From positions 11,586-75,585 of the forward strand of contig CAJKVH010000006.1 in the NCBI GenBank assembly GCA_905203305.1: a stretch of DNA of 64,000 bases, read 5' to 3'. Of this stretch, positions 16,079-26,214 are shown one piece after another. A program made the translations under genes and the position numbers. Each line of letters starts with the position of its first letter. The first letter of the stretch is position 1. The notes below the pieces were generated by a model that made no database searches, had not been told where the DNA came from, and saw only the letters and a list, made by a program, of their open reading frames with translations. Source of the stretch: an uncultured Eubacteriales bacterium (GTDB lineage Bacteria; Bacillota; Clostridia; TANB77; CAG-508).

Positions 16079-17288
16079 TGATAGCATGGTACAATTATTG
16101 GTATTATTAGCAGGAGTAATAGGGATAATAGTTGTTATCCTAATTATTGTGTGGTTTACAATAAGAGCAAAAGAAAAAAGAATTGAAAGAGAAAAAGCAG
16201 CAAAAGAATTTGAAAAGAGTCATGTTAAAAAATCACAAGTGATATATACACCAGAATCTATAATAGATTTTATGGATTTTGATAGAATTGAAGATAATAT
16301 GATAATTCAAAAAAAGGGAAAATTCTTAATGATTGTTGAATGTCAAGGTATAAATTATGATTTAATGTCTGATATGGAAAAAGTATCTGTTGAACAAGGA
16401 TTTATATCATTTTTAAATACATTAAGGCATCCAGTTCAACTTTATATACAAACAAGAACAATCAACCTAGAAAGAAGTATTGATGGTTATAAAGATAGAT
16501 TATCTGATATAAATAGAAAATATTTAAGTCTACAAGATGAATATGACAGAATGTTAAAAGATAGAAGTGTTCCTATAACAGATCTAGAAAAAACAAAATA
16601 TGAACTTGTTAAACAAAAAAACTTAAAAGAGTACACTGAAGACATAATAAGAGATATTGAAAGACAAAGTTTAAATAGAAGTATTTTAAGTAAAAGATAT
16701 TATGTAATTATACCATGTTATCAATCTGAAATAGTAGCTGGAGATTTTGATAAATCAGAAATAAAAAATATGGCATTTTCAGAACTATATACAAGAGCAA
16801 GAGCTGTTATAAATTCATTATTTGCATGTCAAGTAACAGGTAGAGTTTTAAATTCTGAAGAGTTAACAGAGCTATTATATATAGCTTATAACAGGGATGA
16901 ATCAGACTTATTCTGGATGGAAAAAATTAAACAAGCTGGATTTGACGAATTATATTCAACTGCTCCAGATGCAATTGATAAAAAGTTAAAATTATTAGAT
17001 AAAAAAATAGAAGACGAATCTGTAGCTTTAGCTAATAGAAAAATAGGAGAAGCAAGAAGAGATAAAGAAATAAAAGCTATGGAAATGGAAAAAAATGAAG
17101 AAAAACTTGTAAATGAAAAGGCTAAGAAATTAATTGAAAAACATAAAAAATATATTGGAGAAGAAGTTGCAGAAAATGCAATAAACAAATTAGAGAAAAA
17201 AGATACAAAGGCAGAAAAGAAGGAGGAAGAAGTAGATGGCAATGTTCAAGAAAAAGGTAAAAGAGGAAGACCAAGAAGAAAAGCGTGA
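16068..17288 (+). CDS. TraC/VirB4 N-terminal-domain-like protein with TM anchor
   Basis: 406 residues. One N-terminal membrane segment (LLVLLAGVIGIIVVILIIVWFTI), then a globular region (about 55-300: PESIIDFMDFDRIEDNMIIQ and RHPVQLYIQTRTINL) resembling the N-terminal domain of VirB4/TraC ATPases, then a Lys/Glu-rich helical tail. There is no Walker A, so it is not itself an ATPase. It probably pairs with the ATPase encoded next, whose start it overlaps by 53 bases. ATG 16071 is an equally good start. Confidence 0.7.
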   Translation: MMSNDSMVQLLVLLAGVIGIIVVILIIVWFTIRAKEKRIEREKAAKEFEKSHVKKSQVIYTPESIIDFMDFDRIEDNMIIQKKGKFLMIVECQGINYDLMSDMEKVSVEQGFISFLNTLRHPVQLYIQTRTINLERSIDGYKDRLSDINRKYLSLQDEYDRMLKDRSVPITDLEKTKYELVKQKNLKEYTEDIIRDIERQSLNRSILSKRYYVIIPCYQSEIVAGDFDKSEIKNMAFSELYTRARAVINSLFACQVTGRVLNSEELTELLYIAYNRDESDLFWMEKIKQAGFDELYSTAPDAIDKKLKLLDKKIEDESVALANRKIGEARRDKEIKAMEMEKNEEKLVNEKAKKLIEKHKKYIGEEVAENAINKLEKKDTKAEKKEEEVDGNVQEKGKRGRPRRKA

Positions 17289-19173
17289 GGATGAATATAA
17301 GGTTTTACATAAAAAAACAATTAAAGAAATAATAGCACCAGCAGGAATAGATGCGTCTAAGCTTGATCATATGGAAATTGTATCAAATGTAACTAGATAT
17401 GCAAGAAGCTTTTTTGTTTCTGGTTTACCTAGATCTTGTACTTTTCCAGAATTATTTAGAAGTTTATATATGTTTGGGGATATAAATACTTCAATTTATA
17501 TTTACCCAGTATCAGAAGCAAGTTCACAAAATGATTTAAATAAAACAATTGTTGAACTAGAAACAGAAAGATTGATGGCAAGTGATAAAGGAAATATCAA
17601 CAGAGAAAGTGATGTTTCTCAAAAAAGATATGAAACAGAAATTTTAAGAGACCAAATTGCAGCAGGATTTAACAAACTATATGAAGCAACAATTGTTTCA
17701 ACATTATTTGCATATAGTATGCAAGATCTAGAAAGACTTACAAAATTATTATCAAATGAAATGTCAAAATCATTAGTAAGTATTAAAAGTGCGTGGGCAA
17801 TGCAAGAGGATGCTTTTAAAACATGTTTACCTTTAATGGAAAACACTGTACAAAAAAAGCAAATTTTTGATAGACCATCAATGGGAACAGTATTTCCATT
17901 TTTAACTTCTGAAGTTGGACATCCATCAGGAGTACCACTTGGAATTAATAAACAAACTGGCGAACCAATTCTTTTTGATAATTTTCATCCATCTTTAACA
18001 AATTATAACATGGTTATATTTGCTAAATCTGGTGCAGGAAAATCAGTTACAATGAAAACATTAATATCAAGATCATCAGTTCTTATGGGAATTGAAAGTT
18101 TAGCACTAGATGCCGAAGGAGAGTATTATGCTGTTGCGGAAGCTCTTGGAGGAATAAATGTTATAGTAAGCCCGAATTCTTCTACTATTATAAATGTTTT
18201 TGATATAGAAGTTGAAAGAGCAAAAGATGCTATAACAGGTAGAGAAAGAGAAATTTTAAATGTTGAAAATAAGGTAGAAGACGTAACACAAGCTTTAATG
18301 ACAATGGCAAAAGGTAGTACAAAGACAGAACAAGTAAATGAGCTTACAAAGCAAATTATATCAGAATCTGTTGCTGCAGAATATGCGGCTTTAGGTATTA
18401 CATCAGATCCAATGAGTTTATATGAAAATAATAGAACTATGGGTAACTTTGGTAGAAAGAAAAAATTAATGCCAACAATTGGTTCTTGGTATAAAAGATT
18501 AGAACATATGGCTCAAGAAAATGATAATGAAGATTATAGATTCCATTATAGTTACTTATTAAAGGTTATGAAACAATATATAAGAGAATTTGGTGGACAA
18601 ATGGCATATTTTGATGGTCAATCTACATTTGAATTATTAGATGGAGCACCATTTATAAATATAGATATTTCTCAACTAGAAGAAAGATTTGCAAGACCTC
18701 TTGCACAACAAATTCTACTTTCTTGGATTTGGGAAAAATTCGTTAAGAAAAATAGTGAGGATAGGAAAAAAGCAAGACAAAAAAGAGTTATAGTTGATGA
18801 GGCTTGGATGTTACTTCCATTCCCAGAAGCTGTAGATTTCTTAAATAAGATGGCAAGACGTGCTAGAAAAAGAAACGTTTCTTTGGCAATTATTTCACAA
18901 AGATTCCAAGACTTTTATGAAAAACCAGAGGCACAAGCAGTTCTTACATCTTCAGATACAAAATTATTCTTAGCACAAGATAAATCAGAAATTGCACTTT
19001 TACAAGAAGTATTTAAATTAAGCTCAGGCGAAGCATCATTTTTAGTTACTTGTACTAGGGGTGAAGGACTTTTGAAGGTTGGTTCAGAAACAGCAATTCT
19101 TCAAATTACACCTACACAAAAAGAATTTAAATTTGTTGAAACAAACTTAAATAAATTAGCAAAAGAAAGTTAA
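17236..19173 (+). CDS. VirB4-family T4SS ATPase
   Basis: Energises pilus assembly and transport at the inner membrane face. 645 residues with Walker A FAKSGAGKSVTMK (about residue 265), Walker B RVIVDEAW, and the VirB4-typical segments SLALDAEGEYYAVAEALGG, ARKRNVSLAIISQRFQDF and LTSSDTKLFLAQDKSEI. Upstream neighbours are the PrgI-like and TraC-like genes; VirB6-like genes lie downstream. ATG 17236 or 17242 follows GGAGGA inside the upstream gene. No separate VirD4-type coupling ATPase exists in the locus. Confidence 0.92.
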   Translation: MAMFKKKVKEEDQEEKREDEYKVLHKKTIKEIIAPAGIDASKLDHMEIVSNVTRYARSFFVSGLPRSCTFPELFRSLYMFGDINTSIYIYPVSEASSQNDLNKTIVELETERLMASDKGNINRESDVSQKRYETEILRDQIAAGFNKLYEATIVSTLFAYSMQDLERLTKLLSNEMSKSLVSIKSAWAMQEDAFKTCLPLMENTVQKKQIFDRPSMGTVFPFLTSEVGHPSGVPLGINKQTGEPILFDNFHPSLTNYNMVIFAKSGAGKSVTMKTLISRSSVLMGIESLALDAEGEYYAVAEALGGINVIVSPNSSTIINVFDIEVERAKDAITGREREILNVENKVEDVTQALMTMAKGSTKTEQVNELTKQIISESVAAEYAALGITSDPMSLYENNRTMGNFGRKKKLMPTIGSWYKRLEHMAQENDNEDYRFHYSYLLKVMKQYIREFGGQMAYFDGQSTFELLDGAPFINIDISQLEERFARPLAQQILLSWIWEKFVKKNSEDRKKARQKRVIVDEAWMLLPFPEAVDFLNKMARRARKRNVSLAIISQRFQDFYEKPEAQAVLTSSDTKLFLAQDKSEIALLQEVFKLSSGEASFLVTCTRGEGLLKVGSETAILQITPTQKEFKFVETNLNKLAKES

Positions 19174-19204
19174 TATAATAAAATTTTTAGAAGGGAATGA
19201 AGTT

Positions 19205-20920
19205 ATGAACAAAAAATTAGCAGTAGTTTATAGAGTTATAGTAGCCATAGTTTTAGTTATAAGTATATTCCCTTCTTTAATTGTGCTCGCAGTTGGATCT
19301 TCAACTGCTAAAGGAGCCGATGGAAAGGACTATACATATAGTACTGAAGATGATGGAACTGATGGACCAGACGTAAGTACTTTAAGGTTCGAATTAACAG
19401 GATATGGCGGACACCAATTAGGAAGTGGAAAAACTTCAAGTGATTTTACAAGTAATTCTAAATATGGTTGGAGTGAATTAGAACAAGATGGACAAAAATA
19501 CGTTGTTCTTGCAGCTGCAACTCATGAAATGTTATCCGCACACAAAAATGCAAGTGGAAAGTATTGGTTTTATGGTGCTAAATTTGATCATATACATTAT
19601 TTTCATTATAACGATACAATTCAATTTAAATTTGAAGATGAAAATTTTGATTCAAATGTTTATAATGGAATAATTTTAGATAGTGGAGATGCTATGATGT
19701 TTCCACAATATGAACTATATAAACGTGATACTGGTTTAAACATGTTTGATGTTTATTTTGGTGAAAATGGAGAAAGTGCATCTGGAGTTTCTACAATAAC
19801 ACAGAAAGTAGTTTTAGCAACAACGACGGGAACTTTTTCTTCTAATGCAGGAAAATCTAATTCAATAAATAAAAGAAATTTATTTGGAGAACTTATTCAA
19901 AAAATATTCCAAGGAATTGGAGATATTTGTGAAATTTTAGTTAATGCAGCTACAGGAATAAGTTGGAAAACAAGTAAAAAGCTTACATATACAAGAGCTG
20001 ATATTGAAGCAGATAGTAAATTAAATGATAAAATACAAGTTGATGATCCAGTTTCAGACATAGATAATGATGAAACATTAAATGCCGATGATTATAATGC
20101 ATTAAGAACTGTAAATATTAAAAGTACAGCAGATAATAGAAAAGGTCAACAAGAAACCATATATTCAGCAAATACTGAAATTCCTGTAATGAGAACAGAC
20201 TTTTATGGTACATCAATTAAAAATATAAAAATACTTGATGTAGATTTCTTTAATACAAATAGTAGTAACTCAAATGATGGATGGAAAGTTATTAGAGCAT
20301 TTGTATCAGGTGCAAGTCATATTGTTATGTATGTTGCAGCAGCTTTACTACTAACAATGATAATATGGAGAAGCATTTTATTTGTTCGTTCTTCATTTGC
20401 AGATAATCCAGAAGGAGCTTATGAATCTAGACAAGTAATGGATAACTTCATTAGAGCAGTTCTTTTACTTGGATGTGTATATTTAATAATGACATTTTTA
20501 TATTATTTTTATAAACAAATGGTAAATATTTTAACAAATGGAAATAACTCAGTATATTTGTTAAGGCTGAATGTTGAAGGCGTTTATGCATTTAATACAA
20601 ATGTTATGGGATATTTAAAATACATGACAATGAATTCAAATACTTTAGCAGCATTGGGAGCTTCAATTTGTTATGCAGTTGCATCAATATTTAATTTACT
20701 TTGGTTTGGAGTTATGTTTGTAAGAATGATTTTAATAGGAGGATTAATTGTAATTGCACCTCTTACAGCGGTATATGCAATGATGGGAAGAACTCCATCT
20801 GAAGGGGTACATACAGGAAATATTTTAAATTTAAGTAATTTTATGACATTTTATAGTGTATTATTGTTTTTACCATTTGTTGTAGCAGGTATACAAAAAA
20901 TTATAATGTTAATTGCGTAA
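19205..20920 (+). CDS. VirB6/TrbL-like polytopic membrane protein 1
   Basis: 571 residues. A signal-like N-terminal helix, a large exported region (about 35-385) and a C-terminal block of about five membrane helices starting at HIVMYVAAALLLTMIIW. It shares with the next three genes the signature RLNVEGVYAFNTN followed by MGYLKYM, and a segment before the helices (IKILDVDFFNTN). VirB6/TrbL proteins form the inner-membrane channel of type IV systems; the big extracytoplasmic domain is unusual. It is the most divergent of the four and has no internal frameshift. Confidence 0.72.
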   Translation: MNKKLAVVYRVIVAIVLVISIFPSLIVLAVGSSTAKGADGKDYTYSTEDDGTDGPDVSTLRFELTGYGGHQLGSGKTSSDFTSNSKYGWSELEQDGQKYVVLAAATHEMLSAHKNASGKYWFYGAKFDHIHYFHYNDTIQFKFEDENFDSNVYNGIILDSGDAMMFPQYELYKRDTGLNMFDVYFGENGESASGVSTITQKVVLATTTGTFSSNAGKSNSINKRNLFGELIQKIFQGIGDICEILVNAATGISWKTSKKLTYTRADIEADSKLNDKIQVDDPVSDIDNDETLNADDYNALRTVNIKSTADNRKGQQETIYSANTEIPVMRTDFYGTSIKNIKILDVDFFNTNSSNSNDGWKVIRAFVSGASHIVMYVAAALLLTMIIWRSILFVRSSFADNPEGAYESRQVMDNFIRAVLLLGCVYLIMTFLYYFYKQMVNILTNGNNSVYLLRLNVEGVYAFNTNVMGYLKYMTMNSNTLAALGASICYAVASIFNLLWFGVMFVRMILIGGLIVIAPLTAVYAMMGRTPSEGVHTGNILNLSNFMTFYSVLLFLPFVVAGIQKIIMLIA

Positions 20921-20936
20921 GGAAAGGAGACAGGAA

Positions 20937-22613
20937 ATGAAAAAAAAGTTGATCTTTATATTTTGGTTTGTAATTTTGTTCTTGTTTCTTTTCGTTAATT
21001 ATTCTAATGGATTTATAAAAGATGATTATTTAAAAAAACATGTACATATTATAAATTCAGATGACTATTTTACTTTAACAAGTGATAAAATTCTAACAAA
21101 ATTGCAGGATGATTTAGGTTGTATAGATGATGGATTATATGAAGAATTAAAATTTATTACATATATAAAAGTAGTAAAAGTTAAGGATAAGAATATTAGA
21201 GGAAAATATTCTTATGATATTCAATTTGGAGAAAGTGGACAAAAAATAAAATATAAAAGTTTAGATACTCACTATTATATAGAAGAACTAAAAGAAAACT
21301 TTGGACTTGATGAAAGTGTAACTGACAGTGATTTAAAAAAAGGATATAAATGGAATGTTAATATAATTGGAAAACCAACACCTATTGAGAGAGGGTATTG
21401 TATATATTTAAAAGCTTTATATGCAGGTTCGGACTTAAATGGAATTTATAATGTGGAAACGAGTAAAAAAGAGAAGAAGAATGTAGTTGCAGATAATGCT
21501 GACAAAATGGATAAACTTGTAGATTGGTTTAAAGATTTCGCGGCACATCCCGTAGGAAAAATAATACAATCAGTAATGGATTGGTTTACAGATGTAATTG
21601 GAGATAGCATGCAATATCTTGCTAATTTAGTACAAAGAATACCAGATAATACATATACAGGAAAAGATGTAATGTATTCATATAAGACATTGCAGGTAGA
21701 TGGCGAATATGATGGAACAGGTGGAGACGGATTAGGAAATCTAGACAAATATACGAAAGTTGGAGAATATAAAAAAGGAGAAGCTGTTTTTAAAAGTATA
21801 GATATAGAAAAAGATAAAAATGAAAATGACGAGGATGACTTTACAGAGGAAAATGAAATACCTGTTATGATAGGTGACTTATATAATATTGCAGTAGGTC
21901 ATATTGATTTTATAGATGTTAACTTTTTAACAGGAAATACTACAAAAAATGCTGATGGAACAGGATTAAGACATGAAGAAGATTCTATTTGGACTAATTT
22001 TAGAAACTTTGCAGCAGCAATAATAAGAATGAGTATTTACTTGGCTAGTGCAATATTAGTTATGACATTAATATGGTATGGAATTGGAATTGTAAGACAT
22101 ACATTTGATAATCCAAGAGCAAGGTTAGATGGTAAAGAAGGAATAAACAGATTAAAAAATTCTCTATTAATACTTATAGGAACAATACTATTTATGTCTC
22201 TTTGCATTTTTGGATCACAATCTTTGTATAATAGCATTTCAAAAGAAGATTCGTATGAACTACCAATAAGAGTAAATGTAGAAGATACATATAGTTTTAG
22301 TACAACACCAACAGGTTATGTAAGATATATGGCATCAACAGTGGATTTAGAAGAAGGCTTACAAAAACTCGCATTCTCAATGGCATATATTGTTCTTGCA
22401 GCAATAAATTTATTGGCGATTGTTTTTATGATATTAAGGATGTTTGTATTGTGGATATTATCTATAATTGGACCAATTATTTCAGTATTTTATGCATTTG
22501 GAAAACAAAGTCCGTTAAGTCTACAAACTTGGGGAGGTTTATATTTAAGCTTTTCGTTTATACAAGTTGTAATAACAATTGTTTATATTGTAATATTAAA
22601 TGTTCTAATCTAA
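20937..22613 (+). CDS. VirB6/TrbL-like polytopic membrane protein 2
   Basis: 558 residues from ATG 20937 (GGAG 8 bases upstream; in-frame 20913 overlaps the previous gene). N-terminal signal anchor, exported domain, amphipathic region (VDWFKDFAAHPVGKIIQSVMDWF), DLYNIAVGHIDF, and about five C-terminal helices containing ELPIRVNVEDTYSFSTT. It aligns with the two following genes. It matters as the unshifted reference: its YDIQFGESG is continuous where the other two have YTIRI/CTIRI then CGG. Confidence 0.72.
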   Translation: MKKKLIFIFWFVILFLFLFVNYSNGFIKDDYLKKHVHIINSDDYFTLTSDKILTKLQDDLGCIDDGLYEELKFITYIKVVKVKDKNIRGKYSYDIQFGESGQKIKYKSLDTHYYIEELKENFGLDESVTDSDLKKGYKWNVNIIGKPTPIERGYCIYLKALYAGSDLNGIYNVETSKKEKKNVVADNADKMDKLVDWFKDFAAHPVGKIIQSVMDWFTDVIGDSMQYLANLVQRIPDNTYTGKDVMYSYKTLQVDGEYDGTGGDGLGNLDKYTKVGEYKKGEAVFKSIDIEKDKNENDEDDFTEENEIPVMIGDLYNIAVGHIDFIDVNFLTGNTTKNADGTGLRHEEDSIWTNFRNFAAAIIRMSIYLASAILVMTLIWYGIGIVRHTFDNPRARLDGKEGINRLKNSLLILIGTILFMSLCIFGSQSLYNSISKEDSYELPIRVNVEDTYSFSTTPTGYVRYMASTVDLEEGLQKLAFSMAYIVLAAINLLAIVFMILRMFVLWILSIIGPIISVFYAFGKQSPLSLQTWGGLYLSFSFIQVVITIVYIVILNVLI

Positions 22614-22630
22614 AAATATATAGAAATAAA

Positions 22631-22740
22631 GAAGGATTTATGAACTTGGGAACTATATAATTTGTATTTATATGATTTAGGTAGTAATTGCAATTGCATA
22701 TCAATTTATCTTAAGAGTTATTGTAGTATGGATTTAGAAA
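22631..22740 (+). pseudogene. Remnant 3' end of a VirB6-like gene copy
   Basis: This intergenic stretch matches 24346-24468, the 3' end of the next paralogue: GAAGGATTTATGA near the start, GGTAATTGCAAT in the middle and ATCTTAAGAGTTATTGTAGT at the end, followed in both by an AAAGGAGG ribosome site. It carries stops and a small deletion and has no start. It is best read as what is left of a further tandem copy. Confidence 0.75.
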
Positions 22741-22752
22741 GGAGGCGATTTC

Positions 22753-24454
22753 TTGAGCAAGAAAAATATTGTAATATTTATTTTCATGGTACTAGTATTT
22801 TTTTTAATACTTGTAATAAAATCCAATGTATATGGATATTCAGGAAGTATAGATAAAGAAATTGCAAGTTGGCATTCTGATTTTTCTTCATCTGAAGCGA
22901 CAGAAAAAAATATGAAAAAATGGAAAAAAGAATTACTTAAAAAATTGAAGTCTACATTCAATTATGATGGAGATTCAATAAATGAAAAAATGGCGATGAA
23001 AACAAAAATATATATAACTAAAGAAGATGGAGATTCATGTACAATAAGAATTCGGAAATAAAGAAGCTCAAGAAATTGGCAAAAAAACAAAAGAAGAATT
23101 AAAGGAAAGTTGGGGCTGGAATGGCAAAGATGAGTCCTGGGATACATGGATAATAGTAAGCGCGGAAATGAAAGATATGGGATATAAAGAAGCTGGAATA
23201 CCACACGAGCAACTGAATATAAAATTAAATTATTGTACATCTGAAAAAGAATGGAACGAGTTAAAGAATTTGCTAAATATTAATGACAAAGATAAAAATC
23301 CAGAATTAGATTTTTCATCAAAACTAACATCTGCTGGAGAAAAAATTAACGAAGCAGCAGACAATGTAAAAGATACCTTAGTTGATGCAAAAGATATTGC
23401 AACTAAAGTTGTAGATTGGGTAGCTGATTTTGGAAAAAATCCATTTGGAACAATTTTATCAACATTAATGGACTTTTTAGGAGAAGTTGGAGATGCAATC
23501 CAATGGCTTGCAAATACAATTCAAATGAATGAGTCGAATAAAGTTAAGTATACGTATAATTTTTTAAAGGACAAAAATGGAACGGGAAAAGACCAATATA
23601 CAAGAGTTGGAAAGTATGAAAGTGGAGCAAAAGTTGTAACAGGTGTAGATATAAAAAAAGATATGAATGAAAATAATTCAGATGATTTTTCAAAAGATAC
23701 TAAGATTCCAGTAGTTGTAGGAGACTTATACAATGTTGCAGTAGGACATATTGACTTTTTGGATGTTGACTTTTTAACAGGTATGAATGCGACTAGAAAT
23801 AATAAAGCTGTTCATAAAGAGGGATCAGCATGGGCAGTTATTAGGGGATTTGCAGCAAGTGTAATACATATTACTTTATATGTTGCAAGTGCAATTTTAA
23901 TAATATCTTTAATTTGGTTTGGAGTAAAGACAATAAAAACATCATTAGATAATCCAAGTAAGAGAGCAGAATATAAACAAGGATTGGAAAGATTTGAAAA
24001 ATCTCTTTTAATGCTTATAGGTTCAATTCTTATTATGGCTTTATGTATTTTTGGAACAAAAGGCTTTGTAAGTACAATTGAAGAAGATAATTATGAACTT
24101 CCAATAAGAGTAAATGTGGAAGATACATATAGCTTTAGTACAACAGCAACAGGATATGTTAGGTATTTATCTATGACAGAAGATGTTGATGAATGGTTAT
24201 TAAAGACAGGATGTACATTAACATATTTGATTTTAGCAATTTTAAATCTAGCTATTATTTTAATAATGATAGGAAGAGTATTTGCTTTATGGGGATTATC
24301 AATGATAGGACCAATTATAGCGGCAATGCATGTATTTAAAAAAGAAGGATTTATGAGTTTTGGAACTTGGACAGAATTATATATTTGTATTTCTATGATT
24401 CAGGTGGTAATTGCAATAGTATATCAACTTATCTTAAGAGTTATTGTAGTATAG
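22753..24454 (+). CDS. VirB6/TrbL-like polytopic membrane protein 3, requiring a +1 frameshift at codon 101
   Basis: Start TTG 22753, six bases after AGGAGGCG. The signal anchor and first 100 residues end at CTIRI, CGG (23053-23055), then TAA in frame 0. Skipping C23053 gives GNKEAQEIGKKTKEEL and an open frame to 24454; the joined product has 566 residues, matching the 558 of the upstream paralogue. Aligned with that paralogue, CTIRIGNK corresponds to YDIQFGES, so Gly is the expected residue. C-terminal motifs are DLYNVAVGHIDFLDVDF, ELPIRVNVEDTYSFSTT and about five membrane helices. Confidence 0.78.
23053..23055 (+). other. +1 frameshift site CGG (VirB6-like 3)
   Basis: Frame 0 reads AGA ATT CGG AAA TAA; the conserved frame continues GGA AAT AAA. 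The 18 bases around the site are identical to those at 24810. Confidence 0.85.
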
Positions 24455-24479
24455 ATTTTGTTGAAGAAAGGAGGTAGTT

Positions 24480-26199
24480 GTGAGTAAGAAAATATATAGA
24501 ATTTTTATATTAAGTATATTGATATTTATTTTTATATGTAATAATAAAGTTTTTGGTGTAGAAAGCAAAGATGTTGATGAGCAAATTACAAATTGGTCAT
24601 CAGGTGGAATGACAGGGTGGACAGATGAATTAAAAAAAGAACAGTATAAAAAAATATTAGCAAATCTAAAAAAAGACTTTGGATATACAGGCGAAACTAT
24701 AAATGAAGAAATGAAAATGAAAACAACTATTTCCATAACAAAAAAATCAAAGACCTTCCTTTCTAATTTACCATTTGTAGATAACACATATAAATATACA
24801 ATAAGAATTCGGAAAAGGTGATGACAGTTATGAAACTATTTCAGGAATTAGTGAAGAAGATTTAAAAAAAATATATGGTGCCACAGGTACAAAAGAAGGA
24901 ACATCATGGGATGCATTAATAATTATGAAGTCGGCAGAAGAAACAAGTTTGGATGGAAATTCATTTTACTATAGAGCAAAAATAAAAAATATATATACTG
25001 GTGATGATATAGCAAAAGGTGAAAAAGAGAAAATAAGTGAAAAAGAATATGATTTTATAGGAAAATTAATTCATGATCCGGCAACAGAGGTTGTAAATAA
25101 AGTAGCGGATACTGTAGAGGATGTTTATCACGGAGTTAAAGGAGTTGTAGACGGAATCGCAGAAATAACAGAAAACTTCGCACACAATCCGGTTGGAACA
25201 TTAATCACATTATTTTTAGATTTGGTAAGACCTATATTTGGAGATTTTCCACAATTTCTTGCAAATATGATACAAACACCATCTGATCATACATTTTCTA
25301 ATTGGCAATATATGTATAGTAGAAAAGATATTGAAGCAGATGATAATTTAAATAAATATACAGAAATAAGTGATTATAAAAAAGGAGACAGCAAGGATTG
25401 GCAAAAGGTAATAGATGTTGAAAAGGAAGATGATGATGATACAAGATTTGACAAAGATACAGAAATTCCTGTAATGACAGGAGACTTATATAATATAGCA
25501 GTTGGTCATGTAAGTTTCTTGGATGTAAATATTTTAACTGGAAACAAAGATCATGATGAGGGATCTCCATGGATGATTATGAGAGATTTTGCAGCAACTT
25601 TAATACATATTTCAATTTATATTGCAAGTGCAGTTTTACTTGCAACATTAATAATATTTGGTATACAAATTGTTAAAAATTCTTTTAGTAATCCAGAAGG
25701 AGAGGCTGAATATAAGAAAAAATTAGAAATGTTTTCTAGATCAGTTGCAATGCTTATTGGATCAGTTCTTATAATGGGATTATGTATTTTTGGAAGTAAA
25801 ACATTCTTTAATAGTGTTGAACAAAGAGAAAATACAGAACTTCCAATCAGAGTAAATGTAGAATCAGCAGGATATAGTTTTAGTACAACAGCAGCAGGAT
25901 ATGCAAGATATATGTCTGGAATTGAAGATGTTGACCAATGGGTTGAGAAAGGTTTATATACATTTTCATTTATAGGATTGGCATTAATAAATTTATTTAC
26001 AGTAGTATTTATGTTAATAAGGATGATAGCTTTATGGATTTTGGGTATGATAGGACCAATATCAGCAGCTTTAAATGTTTTTGAATTAGATGGAATTATG
26101 AATTTTAGAACATGGGCTGGATTATATATTAGTTTGTCAATGATACAAGTTGTTTTATCAATGGCATATACAATTATATTAAATTGTACAATTAGTTAA
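24480..26199 (+). CDS. VirB6/TrbL-like polytopic membrane protein 4, requiring a +1 frameshift at codon 111
   Basis: Start GTG 24480 after AAAGGAGG. Signal anchor, then a domain ending YTIRI followed by CGG (24810-24812); frame 0 stops two codons later at TGA. Skipping C24810 gives GKGDDSYETISGISEEDLK, and the frame is open to 26199, for a joined length of 572 residues. YTIRIGKG aligns with YDIQFGES of the unshifted paralogue. The C-terminal half has DLYNIAVGHVSFLDVN, ELPIRVNVESAGYSFSTT and about five membrane helices. Confidence 0.78.
24810..24812 (+). other. +1 frameshift site CGG (VirB6-like 4)
   Basis: Frame 0 reads AGA ATT CGG AAA AGG TGA; the conserved frame continues GGA AAA GGT. Confidence 0.85.
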
Positions 26200-26214
26200 A
26201 GGAGGAAAAAAGAG

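Noticed and set aside
22662..22856. A 64-codon ORF upstream of VirB6-like gene 3
   Set aside because: It lies over the decayed gene remnant and the start of the real gene in another frame, with no ribosome site and no plausible composition.
23046..24815. The GAATTC at both VirB6-like frameshift sites as a cloning or restriction artefact
   Set aside because: The six other sites share CGG but not GAATTC, so the hexamer is incidental to duplicated sequence.
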